DNA of 64,000 nt from Duganella sp. BuS-21. Lineage in GTDB: Bacteria > Pseudomonadota > Gammaproteobacteria > Burkholderiales > Burkholderiaceae_D. Both the position numbers and the translations under genes were made by a program. Positions 8,255 to 15,898 of the stretch are shown here, in pieces; the stretch's first letter is position 1; each line of letters starts with the position of its first letter. Under the pieces are notes generated by a model that saw nothing but the letters and a program-made list of their open reading frames with translations, was not told where the DNA came from and searched no databases. The stretch spans positions 3,596,001 to 3,660,000 of the forward strand of contig CP097466.1 in assembly GCA_041874725.1 (NCBI GenBank). The letters run 5' to 3'.

Positions 8255-8470
8255 ATGTCTGTTACGAACGATTACAAAAATCTCACGTTGGCTGACCGCT
8301 CGGCCATCCGCATAGCGCTCGGACTGCGCCAAAAACATCTGGAAGAACTGATCACCATGGCTGAGTCCATGCGCACCACCTGGGCGAGTAGCGACTATGA
8401 CCGTCTGCGCACTCAACTGGCCGGCGAACTGGAGCAGAACAAGGCCGCTCAAGCCAAGGTGGTGCTGTGA
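8255..8470 (+). CDS. Early protein, MSVT-DYK family
   Basis: The first early gene of element A encodes 71 residues starting MSVTNDYKNLTLADRSAI. ATG at 8255 follows CCTGAGGAGGCCGCA. A homologue starting MSVTQDYK occupies the same place in element B (28562). Both are predicted helical and soluble. The family is unknown to me; an early regulatory role is only suggested by position. Its stop overlaps the next start. Confidence 0.65.
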   Translation: MSVTNDYKNLTLADRSAIRIALGLRQKHLEELITMAESMRTTWASSDYDRLRTQLAGELEQNKAAQAKVVL

Positions 8471-8565
8471 AGGCCGCGATCATTGACGCCGCTCAGATCG
8501 TGGCCGGGTGCCTGCTGATGATGGCCGCGCCGATCCTTGATGCTCTCGGCTGGATCGGGAACTGA
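8467..8565 (+). CDS. 32-residue membrane peptide
   Basis: GTG at 8467 overlaps the upstream stop and opens a 32-residue frame with one hydrophobic stretch (IVAGCLLMMAAPILDALGW). The element B frame at 28470 aligns with it (IVAGCIVMMSGPILSALG), and this conservation shows the frame is real. Function is unknown; it is too early in the operon to be an obvious structural protein. Confidence 0.65.
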   Translation: MKAAIIDAAQIVAGCLLMMAAPILDALGWIGN

Positions 8566-8567
8566 CC

Positions 8568-8828
8568 ATGCGCCATCCTGACGACACCGTTACCGCCGAT
8601 CTGCCCGGCGTGCCGCCTGCCAAGGTCAGCAAGCCGCGCTCGAGCAAGTACGCCAGCGAGGCGGAAAAACAGGCCGCGTACCGCGCCCGCAAGGGCGTCA
8701 CCGTCATGACCGTCCAGCTGCCGAAAGAAGTTCACGCCGCCTTTGTCGCCAAGCTGGCGGCGACCGGCAAAAAACAGTCCGACGTGATCGCCAAGCTGAT
8801 CAAAACCCAATTCCTGCGGGAGCGCTAA
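8568..8828 (+). CDS. Ribbon-helix-helix-like DNA-binding protein
   Basis: The 86-residue protein has a basic N-terminal half (SKYASEAEKQAAYRARKG) and a C-terminal strand-helix-helix pattern: VTVMTVQLPKEVHAAFVAKL, then a glycine turn and KKQSDVIAKLI. This resembles Arc/MetJ-type repressors that bind DNA as dimers. Element B lacks a counterpart. It could tune early transcription or plasmid-like copy control. Confidence 0.6.
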   Translation: MRHPDDTVTADLPGVPPAKVSKPRSSKYASEAEKQAAYRARKGVTVMTVQLPKEVHAAFVAKLAATGKKQSDVIAKLIKTQFLRER

Positions 8829-8830
8829 TC

Positions 8831-8962
8831 ATGCTGCCGCACTTCTTCTTCGCTGTGGGCATCTGGTGGTGTCTGCCGTCGCGTAGTGCCCGAATCGCCT
8901 ACGGCGCGGAAACGCAATTTGAGGCGTGGATTTTGATGAAAGCTATGAGGCCAAGCAAATGA
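8831..8962 (+). CDS. 43-residue small hydrophobic protein
   Basis: ATG at 8831 opens a 43-residue frame with a hydrophobic start (MLPHFFFAVGIWWCL). Its TGA overlaps the ATG of the next gene at 8959, which suggests translational coupling. It was not seen in element B. The coding status rests on gene packing alone. Confidence 0.45.
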   Translation: MLPHFFFAVGIWWCLPSRSARIAYGAETQFEAWILMKAMRPSK

Positions 8963-9246
8963 AAACAGCCGTCCACACTCCCGCCGCCGTCGCCGCCATG
9001 GTGGCCGCTGATGATCGCGAGAACGAGCGTGCCGCCTTCTGGATGCTGGTGCCGCCGCCTGCGCGTGTCGTCGTCATGATGGTGGCCCGGATGCCACGCG
9101 AGCGCGCCAATGATCCGCTCTGGAAGTTTTCGGACGAGGAGCGGCGCTACATCAACGGCGCGCTCACCGTCCTGTCGTCGCATCTGGACATCGCCGCCCG
9201 CTGCATGAGCGACGCGCCGCCAGCAACCAAGGCCGCGCTCCACTAA
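8959..9246 (+). CDS. Conserved early phage protein upstream of Rep
   Basis: This 95-residue protein is strongly conserved with the element B protein at 28174: both have VPPPAR or IPPPAR, then RMPRERA or RLPRERA, and a final KAALH or KALH. ATG at 8959 aligns with the element B start. It directly precedes the replication initiator in both elements, so a role in replication is plausible, but no domain was recognised. Confidence 0.65.
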   Translation: MKTAVHTPAAVAAMVAADDRENERAAFWMLVPPPARVVVMMVARMPRERANDPLWKFSDEERRYINGALTVLSSHLDIAARCMSDAPPATKAALH

Positions 9247-11031
9247 ATGCCGATCATCCAGCAAGAGAACGGACGCCGTAGCGTCAAGGGCCTGCCGCAG
9301 TCGTGGGGCGTGCGAGCCTACCGCGAACTGTCGGCGGCGCAGGCCGGGGCCATCGGCCCGATGCCTGACCGTTACAAGAAACTCGCCGCCATGCTGGACG
9401 GCCTCACCAGCGCGGCGATTCCGCTGGACTCCACTGACGCCCAACTGTGCATGATGGCAGAGCGCTGGGCGAACGACTGCGCCAGCAACGCCGCCACGAT
9501 CCACGATGCCGCCGCGCTACGCCAGCGCATGGAATTCATCTGCCGCGTGCGTGGCGTCGAACCACCGGACGAGGAGGACGATCAGCAGGTTATCCGCCGC
9601 TGCACGGACCCTGCTTGGTGGCGTCGAAACCTGCGCCGTGTGTTTAATCGCATGTTCGAACACGCCGCGATCCGGCTGGGCCGCGTGTCGGGCCGCGCTG
9701 GCGTGTACGTCAGCGATGAGACAGTACAGAAGCGCATTTCCCAGAACCGCCGCAACAGCAAGGCGCTCCGCTCCGTCACGATGGAAAACGAACAGGGCCA
9801 GCGCTTCGGCCTTGACGCGCTGGCGTCGAAGGGCATGGGTAACAAACGACTCCGCAAAGGTGAGTTGATGTTGCGCTTCGCCGGGTGCGAGGAGATAGCC
9901 AACGAGCGCGGGGACGTGGGCCTGTTCATTACCGTCACATGCCCTTCCAAGTTCCACGCTGTTCTGTTCAAGACCAACGAAATCAACCCGCACTATGAAG
10001 GCGCGACGCCACGCGATGCGCAGGACCATCTGACCGCCGTGTGGGAGCGCACGCGGGCGCAGAATCACCGCGACTGCATCCAGCCCTACGGCCTGCGCAT
10101 GGTGGAGCCGCATCACGACGGCTGCGCGCACTGGCACATGGTCATGTTCATGGCGCCGGACCAGGTCGAACAATTCACGAAGAACCTGCGGCACTACGCC
10201 CTTGAGGTGGACGGCAACGAGCCGGGCGCGCAGGCGCGGCGCGTGGTCACTGAGCCAATCGATCCCGCCAAGGGATCGGCGGCAGGCTATCTCGTCAAGT
10301 ACGTGTCGAAAAACTTTGATGACGAACACGTGGGCGTCCATATCGATGAGGACGGCACGCGCAGCATTCCCGATCTGGTTGGCGGCGTCGTCATTACGCC
10401 CGCTCAGCGCGTGGAAGCATGGGCGGCGGTGTGGGGTATCCGCCAGTTCCAATTCGTCGGTACGCCGCCTGTGATGCCGTGGCGCGAAACTCGCCGTATC
10501 GAAGCGGCCAAGGTCCAGAACGCACCGGAGCATATCAAGGCCGCTTGGCTCGCCTGCCAGCGCGAAACGACGACCGATGAACACGGTGAGGTCACTGTTA
10601 CAAAGCCAGCCGACTATGCGGCCTATATCCGGGCGCAGGGCGGCGTCAACATGGGCCGGGACTACCTGATCCACGTCGCTACCCGTTTGAAGGCCGTGGA
10701 GGGCCGCTACGGCCTCGTGGACCGCCCTGTACCCACCGGCATCTATTGCGCGACCGCGCCGCAGGTGCAATACGCCAGCACTCGCTATGAGTGGCGGCGT
10801 GTGGGGTTGGCCGTTGGGGTTGGTCTTCGGGGTCCTTGGAGTCCTGTAAATAACTGTACGGTCGAAGATGCCCCCTTCTGGGAAGCGGCGGCAGGCTACA
10901 CGCCATATATCCCGCCTCATGACGACTCAGAGTGGTTTGAAGCCTTCGATTTTGCCTGTTTTGACCAGTTCGGGGAGTTCAACCCGGACCTTTTCACCGA
11001 AAGGGAAAGTAACAATGCACGAAAAGATTAA
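9247..11031 (+). CDS. HUH replication initiator (phage GPA family)
   Basis: The 594-residue protein has the marks of the phage A-protein rolling-circle endonucleases. The metal-binding HUH motif lies in EPHHDGCAHWH (about residues 287-297), and the tyrosine motif in GYLVKYVSKN (about 347-356), where a tyrosine would nick and stay bound to the origin strand. PM2 P12 and P2 gpA belong to the same superfamily. The start overlaps nothing but lies directly after the upstream TAA. The element B initiator aligns along its full length. Origin position is not visible; in related phages it can lie within the initiator gene. Confidence 0.9.
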   Translation: MPIIQQENGRRSVKGLPQSWGVRAYRELSAAQAGAIGPMPDRYKKLAAMLDGLTSAAIPLDSTDAQLCMMAERWANDCASNAATIHDAAALRQRMEFICRVRGVEPPDEEDDQQVIRRCTDPAWWRRNLRRVFNRMFEHAAIRLGRVSGRAGVYVSDETVQKRISQNRRNSKALRSVTMENEQGQRFGLDALASKGMGNKRLRKGELMLRFAGCEEIANERGDVGLFITVTCPSKFHAVLFKTNEINPHYEGATPRDAQDHLTAVWERTRAQNHRDCIQPYGLRMVEPHHDGCAHWHMVMFMAPDQVEQFTKNLRHYALEVDGNEPGAQARRVVTEPIDPAKGSAAGYLVKYVSKNFDDEHVGVHIDEDGTRSIPDLVGGVVITPAQRVEAWAAVWGIRQFQFVGTPPVMPWRETRRIEAAKVQNAPEHIKAAWLACQRETTTDEHGEVTVTKPADYAAYIRAQGGVNMGRDYLIHVATRLKAVEGRYGLVDRPVPTGIYCATAPQVQYASTRYEWRRVGLAVGVGLRGPWSPVNNCTVEDAPFWEAAAGYTPYIPPHDDSEWFEAFDFACFDQFGEFNPDLFTERESNNARKD

Positions 11032-11158
11032 AGCGGCTATCAAGTCGGCGCTGTTCATGCCTGCGCCTGTCCGCGAATTGCTTTTGGAAGTTGGCACGGA
11101 GTTAGACCGCCTCCGCGCTGAGTTGGATGAACTGCGGTCGAAAATCGAAAAGGAGTAA
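11015..11158 (+). CDS. 47-residue coiled-coil protein
   Basis: ATG at 11015 lies inside the end of rep, in another frame, after AAAGGGAAAGTAAC. The product ends in heptads (ELDRLRAELDELRSKIE) typical of a coiled coil. Element B has a similar-sized helical protein at the same place (26278). The shared segment around FMPAPVRELL and FLPGPAKAFF supports homology. Function is unknown. Confidence 0.6.
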   Translation: MHEKIKAAIKSALFMPAPVRELLLEVGTELDRLRAELDELRSKIEKE

Positions 11159-11164
11159 CAAACT

Positions 11165-11359
11165 ATGGGTAATCCAGTAAATAACAGCACGCCGGTCATG
11201 ACCGCCGTCAAGGTCGTGAATTCCAAACTGGAATTCTTCGGCAAGGCCGGCTATGTGGTCGAACCGCCAAAGGGCGACGCCGATGCAGTCGGCGTCAAGA
11301 TGGATGACGACGCGGCGGTGTACGATTTTGACCGCGCCGATATCGAAACTCTGGCGTAA
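11165..11359 (+). CDS. Small acidic hypothetical protein
   Basis: The 64-residue frame follows an AAGGAG site and carries an acidic C-terminal half (KMDDDAAVYDFDRADIE). It has no membrane segment. No counterpart was clear in element B, where a 124-residue gene occupies the equivalent place. Confidence 0.5.
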   Translation: MGNPVNNSTPVMTAVKVVNSKLEFFGKAGYVVEPPKGDADAVGVKMDDDAAVYDFDRADIETLA

Positions 11360-11369
11360 GGGGGCGACC

Positions 11370-11672
11370 ATGGCCGTAGTGAAAAAGAAACTGGGCGCGA
11401 TTCCATGCCCTTGCTGCGGCCATCCTGTGATGGTGCGCGAGAACGACGCCGGTACGCTCACGATTTCGTGCGACGGTTGCGACATTTCCGCCTTCGCAAA
11501 GAAGGGGACGGATGCGGCGGCGAAGTGGCGTAAAGCCCTGCCGGTAACTGTTCCTAAGGAAGAGTTCCAGAAGCCCGCAGAAGAGGCCCCAGCGGCCACG
11601 CCGCCAGCGCAAATTGCACCGCCTAAGGCAAAAGCGGCGGGAGTGTTCGATTTCCTGGGTAAAGGGGCATAG
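11370..11672 (+). CDS. Zinc-ribbon protein
   Basis: ATG at 11370 gives a 100-residue protein with CPCCGHP near residue 14 and CDGCD near residue 37, four cysteines spaced for one zinc ribbon. A proline/alanine linker follows and the chain ends GVFDFLGKGA. The element B protein (25461) has the same plan and the end GLFGGLF. PM2 also encodes zinc-finger transcription factors (P14), so a late-gene activator role is a fair inference. Confidence 0.65.
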   Translation: MAVVKKKLGAIPCPCCGHPVMVRENDAGTLTISCDGCDISAFAKKGTDAAAKWRKALPVTVPKEEFQKPAEEAPAATPPAQIAPPKAKAAGVFDFLGKGA

Positions 11673-11674
11673 TG

Positions 11675-12112
11675 ATGAGCGAAATGAACGAATTAGACGG
11701 GCTGGCGGCTGCTGCCGATGGCGTTGATGGTCAAGTGGCCGCGAACGCGCCGCAGGCCGTCCAGGCGGCGCAGGAAGAGGCCATGGTGATGACGATGGCC
11801 GACACCAATGGCCGCGCCGTGGCGGGCGTGCTGGAAATGGCCGCGCCGCTGATTGAGCCGCTGTATCCGTCCGTGGCGGCGGTGTACACGCCTGATGTGT
11901 GCGCGCAGGTTGGCGGCGCGCTCGGCCCGGTCCTGGCAAAGTACGGTATTGACCTGGGTGAGTGGGGCGGCAAGTACAAAGAAGAATTGACCGCGCTGTT
12001 TGTGTGCGTGCCGGTGGCGCTGGCGACGGTCAAGGCGATCAAGGAAGATATCGCCGCCAGGACGCCGGCAGAGCCGGGAGAAGGCGGCGCGCAAGCGGGG
12101 GCCGCGACGTGA
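11675..12112 (+). CDS. Hypothetical protein preceding the packaging ATPase
   Basis: The 145-residue protein is alanine-rich at its N-terminus and has a hydrophobic segment near residues 107-125 (TALFVCVPVALATVKAI). I prefer ATG 11675 over GTG 11672 for its spacing from AAAGGGG. The element B gene at 25039 has a similar position and size, with LAKAI-PVAEKYGL matching GPVLAKYGIDL. It may anchor or assist the ATPase. Confidence 0.55.
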   Translation: MSEMNELDGLAAAADGVDGQVAANAPQAVQAAQEEAMVMTMADTNGRAVAGVLEMAAPLIEPLYPSVAAVYTPDVCAQVGGALGPVLAKYGIDLGEWGGKYKEELTALFVCVPVALATVKAIKEDIAARTPAEPGEGGAQAGAAT

Positions 12113-12729
12113 AAACCGATCAGTCCAACGAGGCCAGGATAACCGCCTGCATCGGCTCAACAGGCAGCGGCAAGGGCGTCTACATCAAAAACTACTGGCT
12201 CAAGAAATCGGACAAGCGCCTGTTGATCTGGGACTACATGCGCGAGTACGCCCCGTTCGTGACGCAGGTTTCCGAAAAGCTGGGGCCTGTGATCGAATCG
12301 CTCAAGGAAAAGCAGTTCCAGGCTGCGTTCCTGCCGTCCTATGACGACAAGACGCGGGCGCAGCAGTTCGATATCTTTTGCAAGGCGGCAGTCCATGCCG
12401 GCGACGTGGCGCTAGTCGTTGAGGAACTGTCGTTTGTCACGTCGCCATCGTTCGCGCCTGCGGGCTGGAAGATGGTTTCCAGCATCGGCCGTCACAAGGG
12501 CTTGCGCGTCATCGGCGCGAGCCAGCGCCCGGCGCAAGTGGACAAGGCGTTCTGGTCGAACTGCACCGAAATTCATTGCGGGTTCCTGATGTATGAGCCA
12601 GATCAAAAAGTGATGGCGAAAGTGCTGGGCGTAACAATAGACGAAATACAGTCCCTTAAACCGTTGGAATACTTCCACAAAAACGTCCGCACCAAAGAAT
12701 TAAAGCGGGGGTTCGTCAAAGTCCCTTAG
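12109..12729 (+). CDS. FtsK/HerA-type genome-packaging ATPase
   Basis: GTG at 12109 overlaps the upstream TGA and gives 206 residues, the usual size for membrane-virus packaging ATPases such as PM2 P9. Walker A is GSTGSGKG (residues 16-23), Walker B is in DVALVVEELS (about 101-110), and a conserved sensor region reads GASQRPAQVDKAFWSN. The element B enzyme shares all three. Such ATPases drive or control entry of DNA into the membrane-lined capsid. Position between early and late blocks matches PM2-like genomes. Filamentous-phage Zot proteins are longer and carry a membrane helix, which is absent here. Confidence 0.85.
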   Translation: MKTDQSNEARITACIGSTGSGKGVYIKNYWLKKSDKRLLIWDYMREYAPFVTQVSEKLGPVIESLKEKQFQAAFLPSYDDKTRAQQFDIFCKAAVHAGDVALVVEELSFVTSPSFAPAGWKMVSSIGRHKGLRVIGASQRPAQVDKAFWSNCTEIHCGFLMYEPDQKVMAKVLGVTIDEIQSLKPLEYFHKNVRTKELKRGFVKVP

Positions 12730-12745
12730 GAACAGTTCCTAAGGG
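12723..12745 (+). terminator. Perfect palindrome at the ATPase stop
   Basis: The arms CCCTTAGGAAC and GTTCCTAAGGG flank one base and include the ATPase stop codon. No T-run follows, so it is either a first half of a double terminator with the hairpin at 12769 or an RNA-processing site between early and late genes. Confidence 0.5.
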
Positions 12746-12768
12746 CGGAAATTGGCGCTGTAGGTTCG

Positions 12769-12816
12769 AAAAAAGGAAAGTGAGTTCGTCTAACACCGAA
12801 TTCACTTTTTTCCTTT
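12769..12816 (+). terminator. Hairpin with T-rich end between early and late operons
   Basis: GTGAGTTCG (12780-12788) pairs with CGAATTCAC (12797-12805), extended by an A/G-rich arm against a T-rich arm ending TTTTTTCCTTT. This looks like a Rho-independent terminator just before the late genes. Confidence 0.55.
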
Positions 12817-12829
12817 AGGGACCGAACAA

Positions 12830-12991
12830 ATGAACATGACTTCCTCCGATATGAAGAACCTAGGCATCGCGCTGGCGGTGTGCTTCGCCGCCTACAAATT
12901 TGGCCCGCATCCTGCCCTGAAGGCCGGTGCTCTGGCTGTCGGCGCGGTGATCGTCGCCAAAAAAGTTCCATTCGTTTCCAACGCACTGTAA
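12830..12991 (+). CDS. 53-residue membrane protein before the capsid gene
   Basis: The frame starts MNMTSSDMKNLGIALAVC and contains two hydrophobic segments (about 11-22 and 31-45) followed by basic residues. It directly precedes the capsid gene, as do tiny membrane proteins in element B. It is probably one of the proteins of the internal virion membrane. Confidence 0.65.
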   Translation: MNMTSSDMKNLGIALAVCFAAYKFGPHPALKAGALAVGAVIVAKKVPFVSNAL

Positions 12992-13003
12992 AAGGAGAAC
13001 GAC

Positions 13004-13825
13004 ATGGGCGCACGTCTCAAGGCATATCCGTTTAACAACGTCCAGGCGACCGGCTTGGCAACCTGCGATCTGAATGGCCTGCTGGGCTTCACGATTGAAC
13101 GTCTGGTCCTGGTCCTGGGTGGCACGTTCACCAAGTCCATGATTACCGGCATTCAGCTGAAAGCTAACGGCAAGATCATCTGGGACACCACCGGCCCGCG
13201 TACCGATAGCCGTATGCAGTATCGCGGCATCACCGCCAACGCCGGCTTCCTGACCCTGGACTTCTCCGAAATCCGCGCCAAGACCGAAAACGGTCAATCG
13301 CTGGGCGCAATCGATACCACCGTCGGCATCGCTAATCTGAAATTGGAAGTGCAGATTACTGGCGCGACCGCGCCTACCCTGGTGGCCTACGCGGAAGTGA
13401 GCCCGCCGCAAATCGATCCGATCAACGCGCCAACGCGCAACCTGATCGCTCGTATCCATACCTCGCAACAGACCATCGGCGCCAGCGGCCAAGTGGCCGT
13501 CACCGTGCCGCACCTGATGCCATCCGAAGGCGGTTCGATCTTCAAGCGCGTGGCGATCTTCTCGGCCAACATGACCGGCCTGCTGATCAAGAAAAACGGT
13601 ATCACGATCGAAGAAAGCACCAAGGCGCTGAACGACTTCCAGCAGAACGAGTACAAGAAAGTGCCGCAGGCCGGCCTGTACATGTACGACGCCATCGTGG
13701 ACGACAACCAGTCGCAGGCGCTGAACACCCGCAACGCTCAAACCATGGAATTCCTCGGCACGTTCTCGGCCGGCGAAACCATTACGGTCGAGGTCGAAAC
13801 GCTGGAACCGGTTGACGCGTTCTAA
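13004..13825 (+). CDS. Major capsid protein, PM2 P2-like double jelly roll
   Basis: The 273-residue, strand-rich protein follows a strong AAGGAG site. Its length (PM2 P2 has 269 residues) and pattern match the double-jelly-roll capsid group: an early ERLVLVLGGTFTKSMITGIQ, then LKANGKIIWDTTG and LTLDFSEI in the first half; and FQQNEYKKVPQAGLYMYDAIVDD with VEVETLEP in the second. The element B protein at 23014, which looks closer to PM2 P2, shares KKVPQAG-Y--D--VDD almost exactly. Trimers of this fold form the pseudo-hexagonal capsid over an inner membrane. A structure prediction would settle the fold. Confidence 0.8.
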   Translation: MGARLKAYPFNNVQATGLATCDLNGLLGFTIERLVLVLGGTFTKSMITGIQLKANGKIIWDTTGPRTDSRMQYRGITANAGFLTLDFSEIRAKTENGQSLGAIDTTVGIANLKLEVQITGATAPTLVAYAEVSPPQIDPINAPTRNLIARIHTSQQTIGASGQVAVTVPHLMPSEGGSIFKRVAIFSANMTGLLIKKNGITIEESTKALNDFQQNEYKKVPQAGLYMYDAIVDDNQSQALNTRNAQTMEFLGTFSAGETITVEVETLEPVDAF

Positions 13826-13834
13826 GGTGCCGTC

Positions 13835-14131
13835 ATGGATCAATATGACACCGCACCAAGCGTAACAGGCGACGGCGCCGGCTTCAATGCCTGGGTGCTG
13901 GCTCGCGCCGGCAACGCCATTGACGCCATCGTGGACCGTCAAGTGCGCGGCCCGCAATACCTGAACGACTCGGGCCAGCAGTTCGGCATGGATGGCGGTG
14001 GCCGTCTGTACCAACTGGGCCAAGCTGGCGGGCAGGTAGTGGCGCAGGTTAAACAAACCGGCCCTGCCGCCATCAATCCCATTTTCATCCTGGGCCTTAT
14101 CGCCCTGGTCGTTGTGATGGGGTCGAAATAA
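13835..14131 (+). CDS. Small virion membrane protein
   Basis: The 98-residue protein has a glutamine/glycine-rich body and a C-terminal membrane helix (NPIFILGLIALVVVMGSK). The element B protein at 22729 has the same size and a C-terminal helix. The TAA overlaps the next ATG (TAATG). It is inferred to be a virion membrane protein. Confidence 0.65.
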   Translation: MDQYDTAPSVTGDGAGFNAWVLARAGNAIDAIVDRQVRGPQYLNDSGQQFGMDGGGRLYQLGQAGGQVVAQVKQTGPAAINPIFILGLIALVVVMGSK

Positions 14132-14427
14132 TGGCGGTCCCTACCGATCCGTGGAGCGCTGGCTTTATGGCCTTGGGCAGTCTCGCCAAGGCCGGGTCAA
14201 CGCCGGCAGGCCCGTCGTCGGCTGTTCAAAACAGTACGGCGGTTTTCGATAACAGCGGCTGGAGCGTCAATATCGGCGGCGGCTCGGCAACGAGCAGCAA
14301 AACCGAATTGCCATCGGCAACGCAGGTTGCCGGCGCTGCCGCCGCGCACGTCGGCGGTCTGCTGTCGAATCCGCTGTTCATCATCGGCGTAGGAATTGGC
14401 CTGTTCCTGTTCCTGAAACACAAATAG
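14131..14427 (+). CDS. Membrane protein with a SGW-x-N-x-G motif
   Basis: The 98-residue protein has AVFDNSGWSVNIGGG near its middle and a C-terminal helix (PLFIIGVGIGLFLFL) ending in lysines. The element B protein at 22440 has FNFDGSGWVINFGDG and a similar end, so the motif is conserved between two otherwise divergent sequences. It is likely a virion membrane protein with a short external domain. Confidence 0.65.
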   Translation: MAVPTDPWSAGFMALGSLAKAGSTPAGPSSAVQNSTAVFDNSGWSVNIGGGSATSSKTELPSATQVAGAAAAHVGGLLSNPLFIIGVGIGLFLFLKHK

Positions 14428-14439
14428 TAGGGGACCATT

Positions 14440-15165
14440 ATGGGTTTGTTCGGCGGCGGCAACAGCACCAGCAGCAACAGCACCACCAATAACAATTACG
14501 ATCAACGCGAGATCGTCACCAACACCACCAGCAATCTGGACCTGTCGGACAAAAGTACCACGTCCAGCTATCTGGACATGTCGGACAACAGTTTCAAGAA
14601 TACCGTCACCAACATGGATTGGTCGGACCATAGCGCCGACACAAATACGACGATCACGAATCTGTTGGATGGGGGCGCGATAGGGGGTATCAAGGATGTC
14701 GCGCTATACGGCCTGGGGGCGATGAAAGATGTGGTCGGCGGCTCGCAGGACGTGGCGCTAGGTGCGCTCAAATACGGCGACAACCTATTCGACACCGCAA
14801 CGCTATTCGCAAACAACGCGCTGACGCAGTCATTCAGCGCGTCCAAGAGTGCATACGACACCGCATCAGGTTTGCAGCGCGACGCCCTGCTAGGGGCGCG
14901 TGACGCCTTCTCGTCGGCGGCGGGTTTCCAGAAGGATGCCTTGTACGGCGCGCAAAACGCCTTTTCGTCGGCGGCGGCAGCGGCGGCAAATGCCTACAAA
15001 AATTCGGACACCAGCACCAAGGGCGCGTACGCGAGCGCAATGGAAAGTGCGACGGCTGCTTACGCGGATGCCAAGGGAACTACCAATTCGCAGAAGCAAA
15101 TCATCATCGGCGTGCTTGTGGTGGCCGGTCTGATGGCGCTCGCGGCAATGCAAAAAGGGGCTTGA
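14440..15165 (+). CDS. Ser/Thr/Asn-rich structural protein with C-terminal anchor
   Basis: The 241-residue protein has a low-complexity N-terminal half with recurring LDLSDKST, LDMSDNS and MDWSDHS units, an alanine-rich helical middle with repeated DAL-GA-DAFSSAAGFQ segments, and a C-terminal membrane helix (IIIGVLVVAGLMALAAM). The element B gene at 21284 has the same plan with FTDNSD repeats. Repeats of this type can form fibrous or beta-solenoid stalks, so a host-contact or vertex protein is possible. This is not proven. Confidence 0.6.
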   Translation: MGLFGGGNSTSSNSTTNNNYDQREIVTNTTSNLDLSDKSTTSSYLDMSDNSFKNTVTNMDWSDHSADTNTTITNLLDGGAIGGIKDVALYGLGAMKDVVGGSQDVALGALKYGDNLFDTATLFANNALTQSFSASKSAYDTASGLQRDALLGARDAFSSAAGFQKDALYGAQNAFSSAAAAAANAYKNSDTSTKGAYASAMESATAAYADAKGTTNSQKQIIIGVLVVAGLMALAAMQKGA

Positions 15166-15166
15166 T

Positions 15167-15898
15167 ATGCAATACGATTTTTCCATTCCTGCGGGCGGCG
15201 GCGTCGATATCCAGGCGACCGGCAGTTACATCAAATACCTGTCGGGCCTGGGCAAGATTCGCGTCCGCGTCAGTAGCGGCGGCTACATCGATCTGATTCC
15301 AGGCCAGGGTATCCGCGTATCGAAAGAGTTCGGCAGTCTGAACGTGTCGGACCGAAGCGGTAACGCCAACCTGGGCATAGTGCTGGCCGGCCCGTTCGAA
15401 TTTTCGGACGATACCATCAACGGCGTCGTGTCCATCGTGGACGGCGGCAAAAATAGCACGCTGTCGAAAAACTGCTTTCTCGGCTATACGCCAAGCGCAA
15501 ATACTGCCGGCAGTTTCAATTTCTGCGCGCTGATCAATCCGACGGACAGTCAGAAAAATGTGATCGTGGAATCGGTGGCCTATTCGGTCGTCGCGGCGGG
15601 ACCGGTGCAAATGTACTTGGTTGGCTTCAACGCGGCATTGAACGTCCGTGCTCAGAACAAGTATGCGGCTGTCGGTGGCGGCGTCGCGTCGCTCGCAAAA
15701 ATCGAAGCGAATGGCGGCGCTGATCTTGCATTGCTGGGTACGCCTTTCCGGCGCGACTACGTGGCCGCAAATATGCCGCGTGATTTCAAGCCAGCAGAGC
15801 CGCTTATCGTGCCGCCTGGGATGGCACTGATCGTCGCAAATATGTCGTGGGGACAGTATGTGTACGTGAACTGGGAATTCCGCGAGGATCCAGTGTAA
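15167..15898 (+). CDS. Putative minor capsid or spike protein
   Basis: The 243-residue protein is predicted beta-rich, with no membrane segment. IRVRVSSGGYIDLIPGQGIRV (read in two parts) parallels IRVKPDSGAEMVLRPGQRFRL in the element B protein at 20488. Both genes lie just before the lysis enzyme. The vertex penton/spike is the main expected structural protein not otherwise assigned, which makes this the best candidate. It could instead be another surface protein. Confidence 0.5.
   Translation: MQYDFSIPAGGGVDIQATGSYIKYLSGLGKIRVRVSSGGYIDLIPGQGIRVSKEFGSLNVSDRSGNANLGIVLAGPFEFSDDTINGVVSIVDGGKNSTLSKNCFLGYTPSANTAGSFNFCALINPTDSQKNVIVESVAYSVVAAGPVQMYLVGFNAALNVRAQNKYAAVGGGVASLAKIEANGGADLALLGTPFRRDYVAANMPRDFKPAEPLIVPPGMALIVANMSWGQYVYVNWEFREDPV

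Noticed and set aside
9517..10920. Long reverse-strand open frame inside rep of element A
   Set aside because: It is a shadow of the high-GC rep gene; the protein has no domain and the forward frame has HUH and tyrosine motifs conserved with element B.
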